NCBI GenBank assembly: GCA_947476285.1
Contig: CANJPU010000011.1
Span: 24,453-88,452, forward strand
DNA length: 64,000 nt
DNA from: Comamonadaceae bacterium
GTDB lineage: Bacteria; Pseudomonadota; Gammaproteobacteria; Burkholderiales; Burkholderiaceae_C
Direction: 5' to 3'
Shown: piece by piece, positions 35,500 through 43,407 of the stretch
Layout: each line of letters starts with the position of its first letter
Numbering within the stretch: the stretch's first letter is position 1
Notes under the pieces: generated by a model
Database searches by the model: none
What the model saw: only the letters and a program-made list of their open reading frames with translations
Told to the model about the DNA's origin: nothing
Position numbers and translations under genes: made by a program

Positions 35500-36872
35500 C
35501 AGGCGACCTCCTCGACGACGATGCGCGGCTGCACTGCATCGCGCGGTATCAGGCATGAGTAGATGGCCAGTACCTCGCGCACATTGATGCGCGGCAGCGA
35601 CGAGCTGCAGGGGCCCTTGCCGACCAGCGTCTCCACCTCGTTGGCCAGGTTCTGCGCGTCCTGCCTGTTGCGCGAGCGCCCAGCGAAACGCAGGCGCACT
35701 TCCCAGGGCTCTTCGCGCATGGGGGGCGATGCGTCGCCATGCAGAGAATTGATGCCGATGTAGTCAACCCGGTATTCATCTAGCTGCACGCCGCCGATTT
35801 TCAGGCGCTCGCGCACCACCTGCTCGGCAAGCTGAGCGCGCGCCATGCAGCCCAGGCCTGCGTAGGTCAGTTCGGCTTCGCCGATCCAGCCTTCCTTGAT
35901 GCCTACGGACACCTTGTATTGCGCGGGCCGCGGCCGCCCTCGCCCGCCGCTGATGCGCACTTGATTGGGGGCGATCTCATCGAGATTGACCTGGGTGAAA
36001 TCGACCACCACATCCGGGGTGATGTAGTTGGCCGGGTCGTGGATTTCGTAGAGCATCTGCTCAATGCACAAGGCCCGATTGATAAGACCGCCGGTACCGT
36101 CGAGTTTCTTGAGCACGCAGGTGCCGTCCTCATGGGCTTCAAGAAACGGATAGCCCAGCCTGTGCAGATCGGGCACATCTTTATAGCCGGGGTCAGCGAA
36201 GAAGCCGCCCGACACATTCGCGCCGCATTCGACCATGTCGGCTGCCACCTGGCCTTTGGCCAGCAGGTTCCAGTCATCTTGCGCCCAGCCGAACTCATGA
36301 ATCATGGGCGCGAGAAACAAGGAGCAGTCTGCGCCGCGCCCGGTGAGCACGATGTCGGCTTCGCGCTGCAGCGCGGCCACGATGACATCGGCACCTAGGT
36401 AGGCGTTGGCCGACACGATTTCGCCCACCAGAGATGACAGCGGCGCGCCGGTTTCCATGATGGGCAAGGTGTCGGCGTGGGCCAGGCAGTAGTCGAGCAC
36501 ATCGTCGCCCAGCACGGCGGCGACTTTCATGGGGCCAAGGCCCAGCTTGCGAATGACTTCGACTGTCTTGCGCAAGGCACCCAGTGGATTGGCCGCGCCC
36601 ATGTTGGTCACGACCTTGGTGCCATTGGCGCGGCAGTGCGGCAGCGCAGCCATGAAGCGGCGCTCCATCAATTCGTTGTAGCCCTTCTCGGGGTCTTTCA
36701 TGCGCAGCGCATTGGCCATGGCAATGGTGCGCTCGGCCAAGGTCTCGTAGACCAGGTAGTCGAGTTGGCCGCGCTCGGCCAACTCGGTGGCTGGCTCGAT
36801 GCGGTCGCCGGCATAAGACGCGCCTGCACCAATACGCAATGGGCGCCGGCCGCGCCGTGAAGCTTCAGTCAT
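35499..36872 (-). CDS. AtuA/DUF1446 family protein
   Basis: This 457-residue protein has the AtuA signature: RIGAGASYAGDRIEPATELAERG near residue 12, LDYLVYETLAERT near 38, VVTNMGAANPLGALRKTVEV near 88, and GRGADCSLFLAPMIHEFGW near 185. AtuA is required for acyclic terpene (citronellol/geraniol) use in pseudomonads, but its reaction is unknown, and homologues occur in many other catabolic loci. The ATG at 36872 follows CCGGAA. Here it is coupled to a separate ferredoxin-like domain gene and followed by LDH2; Bug and amidohydrolase genes precede it. Confidence 0.9.
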   Translation of the reverse strand: MTEASRRGRRPLRIGAGASYAGDRIEPATELAERGQLDYLVYETLAERTIAMANALRMKDPEKGYNELMERRFMAALPHCRANGTKVVTNMGAANPLGALRKTVEVIRKLGLGPMKVAAVLGDDVLDYCLAHADTLPIMETGAPLSSLVGEIVSANAYLGADVIVAALQREADIVLTGRGADCSLFLAPMIHEFGWAQDDWNLLAKGQVAADMVECGANVSGGFFADPGYKDVPDLHRLGYPFLEAHEDGTCVLKKLDGTGGLINRALCIEQMLYEIHDPANYITPDVVVDFTQVNLDEIAPNQVRISGGRGRPRPAQYKVSVGIKEGWIGEAELTYAGLGCMARAQLAEQVVRERLKIGGVQLDEYRVDYIGINSLHGDASPPMREEPWEVRLRFAGRSRNRQDAQNLANEVETLVGKGPCSSSLPRINVREVLAIYSCLIPRDAVQPRIVVEEVA

Positions 36873-36897
36873 CGTTCCGGAGTCCCCGTCTTCAGGA

Positions 36898-37878
36898 TTA
36901 TTCAGCGGTGATCTTCTTCTCGCGAATGATGCGACCCCATTTGTCGAGGTCGCTGCGCAAGAGGCGCGCCAGATCGGCGGCAGTGGTCCAGGTGGGTTCC
37001 ACACCAATTCCTGCGAGGCCGTTCTTGACTTCGGTGCTGGCAAGGGCGCGGCGCACTGCCTGGTTGAGACGCTCTTGTTCGGCGGCCGATGTGCCCTTGG
37101 GCGCGAAGATCGCGTACCAGTTGGCTGAATCCACGCCCTTGATGCCTACCTCGTTGAATGTCGCTACATTGGGCAGCGACGCATGGCGCACCGGCGCGGC
37201 CAGGCCCAGTGCCTTGAGCTTGCCGCCGCGGATCTGCCCCAGCGCCACCGGCACGTCGATGAACAAGCCATCGACATGGCCGGCCAGCACATCGGTGATG
37301 GCCGGTGCCACGCCCTTGTAGGGCACATGGACCATCTTGATGCCCGAGACATCCGCGAACAATTCGGCAGCCAGGTGTGGAATGCTGCCCGAGCCCGACG
37401 ATGCCAGCGACACACCATTGCGCTGGCGCTTGGAATACGCGATGAAGTCCGCGACCGAATTGGACGGATGGTCGGCGCGCACTACCAATACTTCGGAGGT
37501 GCTGACCACCAGTGACACGGGCTCAAGATCGCGCAAGGGGTTGTAGCTGAGGTTGGGATAGAGAGCCGGGCTGATTGCCACGGCGCCGGTGCTGGTGAGA
37601 AACAAGGTGCGCCCATCGGGCTCGGCCTTTGAGACGAACTCGGCCGCAATGCCGGCATTGGCGCCGGCCTTGTTCTCCACCAGCATGGTGGTGCCCAGCT
37701 CGCGCCCCAGCGGGCCGTTGATGATGCGGGCCACCGAATCGATCGGACCACCGGGGCTAAAGCCCACCACCAGCCTGGAGGTGTTGGCCTGCTGCTGCGC
37801 CGGCACAGCCGGTGCCAGTGTCAGCAGCGCAATTGCCAGCGCGGGCCCGATGGCGCGTATGAGGAAGGTCGGCTTCAT
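36898..37878 (-). CDS. Bug/TctC-family periplasmic solute receptor
   Basis: The 326-residue precursor starts MKPTFLIRAIGPALAIALLT with cleavage near VPAQ, then LVVGFSPGGPIDSVARIINGP and MLVENKAGANAGIAAEFV. It sits between the amidohydrolase and AtuA genes on the same strand (gaps 36 and 25 bases), behind an AGGAACC site. It likely supplies the substrate of the AtuA-containing operon. Confidence 0.93.
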   Translation of the reverse strand: MKPTFLIRAIGPALAIALLTLAPAVPAQQQANTSRLVVGFSPGGPIDSVARIINGPLGRELGTTMLVENKAGANAGIAAEFVSKAEPDGRTLFLTSTGAVAISPALYPNLSYNPLRDLEPVSLVVSTSEVLVVRADHPSNSVADFIAYSKRQRNGVSLASSGSGSIPHLAAELFADVSGIKMVHVPYKGVAPAITDVLAGHVDGLFIDVPVALGQIRGGKLKALGLAAPVRHASLPNVATFNEVGIKGVDSANWYAIFAPKGTSAAEQERLNQAVRRALASTEVKNGLAGIGVEPTWTTAADLARLLRSDLDKWGRIIREKKITAE

Positions 37879-37914
37879 GATGGTTCCTGTTGGAATTTGA
37901 AGTGTTGAATCGGA

Positions 37915-38748
37915 CTACGCGCCAAACCCATAGATGCGCGCCGGGTTGGCCACCAGCATCGCATGGCGATGCGACGCATCGGGCGCAATCGCCGGCACCA
38001 GATCGACGAGCGCGACGTCATCGGGTTCGTGATGGTGGTTGGGGTGGGGCCAATCGGTTCCCCACAGCACCCGATCAGGATAGCTCTTGACCATGATGCT
38101 GGCCAGCTCAACGCCTGCCGCATAGGGCCAGGCGCGGTCGATGCGGTCCACGCCGCTGACCTTGACCGCCAGGCGCTCATCGCGCAGCAAATCATGCAGG
38201 GCCGCGAAATCGGCATGCTGCGGGCCCAGTTGCGCATCGACACGGCCGATGTGGTCGATGACAACCGGCACCGCCGATCGCAGCAGCCAGGGCCCGAGAT
38301 CGTGCACCAGGCTGCTTTCGAAGTGCACCTGCAAATGCAGCCCGTGGGAGGCCAGCCGCGGCGTGAATGCGATGACCTCTTCGATGGTGGCCATTTGGGT
38401 CAGGTGCCGCATGAAATTGAAACGCACTGCCCGAAAACCGGCCCGCGCCAGACGGGCCAGCTCTGCATCTGCCACCTGGACCTGAACCAGGGCAACACCC
38501 AGGTAGCGGCCCTCTCCTGCGCGAATGGCGTCTTCGGTGATTGAGTTGTCAAGGCCATGCGCGGCCGACTGCACGATGACGCCGCGCGAAATGCCGAGCT
38601 GGCGATGCAGCTCAAACATCATCTCGCGGGTGGCTGGGGGTGGCGCCGTCTTCAGATTAGGCGCGAAAGGAAAGCGCTGCGGCGGACCGATGACGTGAAA
38701 GTGGCTGTCGCATGCTCCCTGGGGCATGGAGAACTCAGGCTTGCGCAT
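37915..38748 (-). CDS. Amidohydrolase 2 family metal-dependent hydrolase (LigI-like)
   Basis: This 277-residue TIM-barrel hydrolase has DSHFHVIGPPQRFPF at residues 14-28 with the His-x-His metal ligands, VIDHIGRVDAQLG near 164 and the C-terminal RVLWGTDWPHPN near 229 with the conserved Asp. It resembles 2-pyrone-4,6-dicarboxylate lactonase and related lactone or enol hydrolases. A GGAG site is 8 bases before the ATG. It is the first gene of the minus operon and is divergent from the molybdenum hydroxylase genes. Confidence 0.88.
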   Translation of the reverse strand: MRKPEFSMPQGACDSHFHVIGPPQRFPFAPNLKTAPPPATREMMFELHRQLGISRGVIVQSAAHGLDNSITEDAIRAGEGRYLGVALVQVQVADAELARLARAGFRAVRFNFMRHLTQMATIEEVIAFTPRLASHGLHLQVHFESSLVHDLGPWLLRSAVPVVIDHIGRVDAQLGPQHADFAALHDLLRDERLAVKVSGVDRIDRAWPYAAGVELASIMVKSYPDRVLWGTDWPHPNHHHEPDDVALVDLVPAIAPDASHRHAMLVANPARIYGFGA

Positions 38749-38956
38749 AGTGCGGACTCCGGGCGCTGGTCATGAATGCTGCTGAGTATGACATGTGCAA
38801 CTTTGCTCTCTTCAATTTACAGCATCTCTCATTGAGAGCGGGCATTGCATCGAACTAACTTTCGTCCTGCGCTCTTACACCATGTAACCCGACCGCCGTG
38901 AACTACGCCCGCTTGCCAACTCTACATTAGCCCTCATTCAACAAGAGGAGCAATCA
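38749..38956. promoter_or_regulatory. Divergent region between amidohydrolase and Mo-hydroxylase operons
   Basis: This 208-base AT-richer gap contains the perfect dyad CTCTC-ATT-GAGAG at 38826-38838, near its centre, a plausible operator for either operon. A strong GAGGAG ribosome binding site precedes the 2Fe-2S subunit gene at about 38943-38948. I could not assign a promoter with confidence and no regulator gene is adjacent. Confidence 0.35.
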
Positions 38957-39403
38957 ATGGCAAGTACCATCACGCTGAACGTCAATGGCGTCAACCGCAG
39001 CGTCACCATCAACGACACCAACATGCCACTGCTGTGGGTCTTGCGTGACCTGCTGGGGCTGACCGGCACCAAGTACGGCTGCGGCATCGAAGTGTGCGGC
39101 GCATGCACGGTGCTGATCGACAACCAGCGTGAGCATGCATGCGTGTTCAACGTGAGCTCGGCGGTGGGCAAGAAGATCGTCACCATCGAAGGTCTCTCCG
39201 CCGACCCCGATGGTCAGAAGGCGCAGAAGGCCTGGATCGACAACCAGGTGCCGCAATGCGGCTACTGCCAGCCCGGCATGCTGATGGCCTGCACCGGATC
39301 GATGAAGGCCGGCCATCACGGCAGCGAGATCGCATCGGACATGACGCACCTGTGTGCCTGCGGGACTTATCAGCGGATTCGCACCGCGATCAAAGTTCTT
39401 TAA
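38957..39403 (+). CDS. 2Fe-2S subunit of a molybdenum hydroxylase (IorA-like)
   Basis: The 148-residue protein has a plant-type ferredoxin domain with KYGCGIEVCGACTVLIDN near residue 39 (first cluster Cys residues) and a C-terminal four-helix domain with PQCGYCQPGMLMA near 99 and HLCACGTYQRI near 132 (second cluster). This is the small electron-transfer subunit of two-subunit xanthine-oxidase-family enzymes such as isoquinoline 1-oxidoreductase, which hydroxylate N-heteroaromatic rings or oxidise aldehydes. The gene is followed after 17 bases by the molybdopterin subunit. Confidence 0.93.
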   Translation: MASTITLNVNGVNRSVTINDTNMPLLWVLRDLLGLTGTKYGCGIEVCGACTVLIDNQREHACVFNVSSAVGKKIVTIEGLSADPDGQKAQKAWIDNQVPQCGYCQPGMLMACTGSMKAGHHGSEIASDMTHLCACGTYQRIRTAIKVL

Positions 39404-39420
39404 CCCCGGAGCACGACCAC

Positions 39421-41685
39421 ATGACAACGCAATCTTTGAGAATTGACGGACAGGACACAGGCGCGGGCAAGGACACCGGAGTGACGCGCCGGCAACTGCT
39501 GGTGCGGGCCGCCGCCGGCGGTGGCTTCATGGTGGGCTGCACCCTGCCCGGTGTGGGCGGCCGCGGCATGGCCCATGCGCAATCGGTGACAAGCAGCGGC
39601 GTGACCGTCTGGATCACGGTGGGCTCGGACGAGAGCATCACCATTGCAGTGCCCATCACCGAGATGGGCCAGGGCACGATGACTGGCCTGGCGCAAATCG
39701 TCGCCGACGAGCTGCGCGTGGCCTGGAGCAACATCCGTGTCGTGCACGCGCCGGTCGATGCAGCCCATGGCGGCACCAACGCAAGCCCATGGGGGCGCTT
39801 TACTGGTGGCAGTCTGGGTATTCGGCTGTTCTCGCCCGGCATGCAGCAAGCCGCTGCCAATGCGCGGCAGATGCTGATCATGGCGGCAGCGCAGACCTGG
39901 GGGGTGAGCCCTTCGGCCTGCACGGCCAATCTCGGGGCGATCTCCGCCAACGTGGGCGGCGTGACCAAGTCATTGAGCTATGCCAATCTTGCGCCAGCAG
40001 CCGGGGCGATTGTGCTGGGTTCGAACACACCGCTCAATCTATATCCGCGCACGCTCGTGGGCACCTCGCCGCCACGGGTGGATCTGCCGGCCAAGGTCAA
40101 TGGCTCGGCGCAGTTCGGCATTGACGTGATGCAGGCGGGCATGGTGTTCGCATCGGTCAAACACTGCCCCACCCTGGGCGGGACTGTAGGCGCCGTGGGC
40201 AGCAAACCATCGGGTGCGCTGGCCGTGGTGCCAGTGGGTGCAGTGGGCACGCCCGGCGTCCCCGGCTACAAGCCGAACAACGCCGTGGCGGTGATTGCGA
40301 CCAACACATGGGATGCTATGAAGGGCGCCAAGAGCGTGAGCGTCACCTGGACCCCACCTGCCGAGACGGCGAGCACGGACAGCGCCTCCATCAATGCACG
40401 CGCCGCCTGGCTGATGACCAACGGCAGTGCCATCGTGGCCCAGGACTCCAATTCCGGGTCACTGGCCGCTGGGCTTGCAGCGCCCAACATGGCGATCAAT
40501 CAGACATACCAGTTGCCCTATCTCGCGCACGCCGCGATGGAGCCAATGAACTGCACATCCCGCTTCAGGCCTGCCACCTCATCAAGCCCCGCGCGCTGCG
40601 ATGTCTGGGCGCCCACCCAGGCTCCTGATGGTGTGATGCAGACCGCCGCCGCACTGTGCCCGGCGGGCACCGCCGTCACTGTGGTCAACACACTGGTCGG
40701 CGCGGGCTTTGGCCGCAAGTTCGAGATGGATTTCATTCGCCAGTCGGTGCAAGTTGCACTGGCCTACCCGACTCGCCCAGTCAAGCTGACATGGCCCAGG
40801 GAGCAGGATTTCGCCAACGACCAGTTTCGTCCGATGGCGCTGTCGGGTATTTCAGCCGGCGCATCGCCCAGCGGAAAAATCACCGCATGGAGGCATCGCG
40901 TCGTGACACCGTCCATCGCCTTCCAGCGCGGCGCAAGCGCCACTGCGCTGGACGGCTCCGCAGTGGACGGCGCCATACAGCTTCCCTATGCAATGGGCTC
41001 GGTGCTGGTTGACTATGTGCGCCACGATGCCACGGTACCGGTGGGCTACTGGCGTTCGGTGGGCATGTCCATCAACACCTTCGCGGTAGAGAGCGCGATG
41101 GACGAATTGGCTGCGGCCATCGGCTGGGACCCCATCCAGTTCCGGCTGTCCAACCTGGCCAACGCGCGCATGACCAATGTGCTGACCCGCCTCAAGACAT
41201 TGTCCAACTGGGGCACGCCAGGGGGCAGCGGCCGCGCACAAGGCGTGGCGATTGCCGAGGGCTTTGGCAGCTTCGTGGGGCAGGTGGCCGAGATATCGGT
41301 CAATGCCACGACAGGCGCCATCACCGTCCACCGAATCAGCGCAGTGATCGACTGCGGCACCGCCGTCAATCCCGATGCGATCAAGGCACAGATCGAAGGC
41401 GCAGTGGCACAAGCCGTGTCGGCCACGTTGTATGCGCAGCAAACTTTCGTCAAGGGCGTTGCGCAAGCCACCAACTACAGCAAGTACCGCCTGCTGCGTC
41501 TGCGCGACATGCCGCAAGTCGATGTGCAGATCATCGCCGATGGGCATGCACCAGGCGGTGTGGGCGAGCCGGGCATTCCCTGTGTGGCCCCAGCAATTGC
41601 CAATGCGCACGCCAGGCTGGTAGGATCAGCCGCACGCAAACGCAGCCTGCCTTTCTTCCCTGGGTCCTCCGGCGGCGGGCTTTGA
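39421..41685 (+). CDS. Molybdopterin-binding subunit of a xanthine-oxidase-family hydroxylase (IorB-like)
   Basis: This 754-residue catalytic subunit begins with a Tat-type signal (TRRQLLVRAAAGGGFMVG, residues about 22-39, then AHAQ), so the enzyme is probably exported folded to the periplasm or associated with the inner membrane. Cofactor motifs include TEMGQGTMTGLAQIVADELR near residue 80, VGAGFGRKFEMDF near 426 and the catalytic Glu segment GVGEPGIPCVAPAIANA near 713. The start at 39421 is chosen since it opens the signal peptide; the frame is open further upstream inside the 2Fe-2S gene. A Tat signal on the large subunit is characteristic of the IorB group. Confidence 0.92.
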   Translation: MTTQSLRIDGQDTGAGKDTGVTRRQLLVRAAAGGGFMVGCTLPGVGGRGMAHAQSVTSSGVTVWITVGSDESITIAVPITEMGQGTMTGLAQIVADELRVAWSNIRVVHAPVDAAHGGTNASPWGRFTGGSLGIRLFSPGMQQAAANARQMLIMAAAQTWGVSPSACTANLGAISANVGGVTKSLSYANLAPAAGAIVLGSNTPLNLYPRTLVGTSPPRVDLPAKVNGSAQFGIDVMQAGMVFASVKHCPTLGGTVGAVGSKPSGALAVVPVGAVGTPGVPGYKPNNAVAVIATNTWDAMKGAKSVSVTWTPPAETASTDSASINARAAWLMTNGSAIVAQDSNSGSLAAGLAAPNMAINQTYQLPYLAHAAMEPMNCTSRFRPATSSSPARCDVWAPTQAPDGVMQTAAALCPAGTAVTVVNTLVGAGFGRKFEMDFIRQSVQVALAYPTRPVKLTWPREQDFANDQFRPMALSGISAGASPSGKITAWRHRVVTPSIAFQRGASATALDGSAVDGAIQLPYAMGSVLVDYVRHDATVPVGYWRSVGMSINTFAVESAMDELAAAIGWDPIQFRLSNLANARMTNVLTRLKTLSNWGTPGGSGRAQGVAIAEGFGSFVGQVAEISVNATTGAITVHRISAVIDCGTAVNPDAIKAQIEGAVAQAVSATLYAQQTFVKGVAQATNYSKYRLLRLRDMPQVDVQIIADGHAPGGVGEPGIPCVAPAIANAHARLVGSAARKRSLPFFPGSSGGGL

Positions 41686-41707
41686 AACCCTACTGACACA
41701 TCGCACA

Positions 41708-42712
41708 ATGGAAAGCCTTGATCTTCGGGTGCTGGAAGACGCCCTCGCCTGGCGCGAGGCTGGCTCGGGCGTCACCCTTGTCACCGTGGTGGAGACCTGG
41801 GGCAGCGCCCCGCGCCCACCCGGCGCCTTGCTGGCCGTGCGGGCTGATGGCGTCGTGAGCGGATCGGTCTCGGGCGGTTGCGTGGAAGACGATCTCATCG
41901 CCCGCATCAAGGCTGGCGAGCAGCAGGACCAAAGCCGCCCCTGCATGCTGGCCTACGGCGTGACCAAAGAAGAGGCCTCGCGTTTTGGTCTGCCTTGCGG
42001 CGGTACATTGCGTCTGGTGCAAGAGCCGCTGATCGATGTGTCCTGGGTGCGCGAGGTCTTGCGTCGCACCGCCGTGCACGAGCTTGTGGCGCGCCACCTC
42101 ACACTGGCCACCGGCGCGGTGCGCTTGCAAGACGCCCAGCGAGGGCAAACGCTGCAGTTTGATGGCAGCACCCTCACCACGTTCTTCGGGCCGCGCTGGC
42201 GCTTGCTGCTCATTGGCGCGGGTCAGCTCAGTCAGGCGGTGGCGCGCATGGCGCAGGCACTTGATTTCGAGGTGCTGGTGTGCGACCCGCGCGATGAATA
42301 CGCAGCCACTTTGCGCATCGATGGCGTCACCCGCGTGCTGGGCATGCCCGACGATGTGGTGCAGCAGTTGCAGCCCGATGCGCACACGGCCATCGTCGCC
42401 CTCACCCATGACCCCAAGCTGGACGACATGGCCCTGATGGAGGCGCTCAACTCCGATGCTTTCTATGTCGGCGCACTGGGTTCACGGCGCAATCAGCACA
42501 CGCGCAAGCTGCGCCTTGCGGAGCACTTTGGCATGTCCGAGCAAGCGCTCTCGCGCCTGCATGGCCCGGTGGGGCTGAGAATCGGCGCCAAGACACCGGC
42601 CGAGATTGCGGTGTCCATCGTGGCTCAGATCGTGCAGGTGAAGAATCAAGGCGATGCGCCTGTGGCTGCCAGCGAGACGTCGCAAACGCTTAGCGTATCG
42701 AGCCCGGCATAA
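41708..42712 (+). CDS. XdhC/CoxI-family molybdenum-cofactor insertion protein
   Basis: The 334-residue protein has the XdhC N-domain (VTVVETWGSAPRPPGALLAV, then SGSVSGGCVEDDLI near residue 55, PCGGTLRLVQEPL near 96) and a C-terminal Rossmann domain (LLIGAGQLSQAVARMAQAL near 167, VGALGSRRNQHTRKL near 256). Such proteins sulfurate and insert the molybdenum cofactor into partner hydroxylases. Its place 22 bases after the catalytic subunit indicates service to that enzyme. Confidence 0.92.
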   Translation: MESLDLRVLEDALAWREAGSGVTLVTVVETWGSAPRPPGALLAVRADGVVSGSVSGGCVEDDLIARIKAGEQQDQSRPCMLAYGVTKEEASRFGLPCGGTLRLVQEPLIDVSWVREVLRRTAVHELVARHLTLATGAVRLQDAQRGQTLQFDGSTLTTFFGPRWRLLLIGAGQLSQAVARMAQALDFEVLVCDPRDEYAATLRIDGVTRVLGMPDDVVQQLQPDAHTAIVALTHDPKLDDMALMEALNSDAFYVGALGSRRNQHTRKLRLAEHFGMSEQALSRLHGPVGLRIGAKTPAEIAVSIVAQIVQVKNQGDAPVAASETSQTLSVSSPA

Positions 42713-42752
42713 TCGGTCTGGCTGTCATTTGACAGCACAATCAGACTCTTCA

Positions 42753-43391
42753 ATGCTGCGTTACGCCACCATTCCCGTCACCCCGTTTCAGCAAAACTGC
42801 TCCATCGTCTGGGACGAAGCAAGCGGCGATGCAGCCATCATCGATCCGGGCGGCGACCTTGATCGCTTGCTGGCGCGGGTTGAAAAGCTCGGGCTGCATC
42901 TGCGCCAGATCTGGCTGACCCATGCGCACATCGACCATGCCGGTGGCACTGGCGAGTTGGCGAGTCGGCTTGCTATTCCCATCATCGGGCCGCATGCGGC
43001 GGACAAGTTCTGGATCGACATGCTGGCGCAGCAAAGCCTGATGTTCGGCCTGGCCCCCGCTCAGCCTTTCACGCCCACCCGCTGGCTGCATGACCACGAC
43101 ACGGTCGAACTGGCGGGCCATCGGCTGAACGTGCGCCACTGCCCCGGCCACACGCCGGGCCATGTGGTGTTTCATTCGCCCGAGATCAAACGCGCGTTCG
43201 TTGGCGACGTGCTGTTTGCCGGCAGCATAGGCCGCACCGATCTACCCCAAGGCGATCACGCCACACTGATCAACAGCATCACCGAGCGGCTGTGGCCCAT
43301 GGGTGACGACACTGTGTTCATCCCCGGCCACGGGCCCGAGAGCAGCTTTGGCCAAGAGCGGGAAAGCAATCCATTCGTGGGCGGCACCTGA
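42753..43391 (+). CDS. MBL-fold metallo-hydrolase (YcbL/glyoxalase II-like)
   Basis: This 212-residue protein has the metal-binding motif THAHIDHAGG near residue 53, further ligands in CPGHTPGHVVFH near 130, GDVLFAGSIGRTDLP near 151 and PGHGP near 193. It resembles YcbL-type glyoxalase II-like thioesterases. The start at 42753 is the first methionine giving a normal N-terminus (MLRYATIPVTPFQQNC). It follows the XdhC gene by 40 bases and may be either co-transcribed or independent housekeeping. Confidence 0.9.
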   Translation: MLRYATIPVTPFQQNCSIVWDEASGDAAIIDPGGDLDRLLARVEKLGLHLRQIWLTHAHIDHAGGTGELASRLAIPIIGPHAADKFWIDMLAQQSLMFGLAPAQPFTPTRWLHDHDTVELAGHRLNVRHCPGHTPGHVVFHSPEIKRAFVGDVLFAGSIGRTDLPQGDHATLINSITERLWPMGDDTVFIPGHGPESSFGQERESNPFVGGT

Positions 43392-43407
43392 GGTCCACCA
43401 ACACAGC

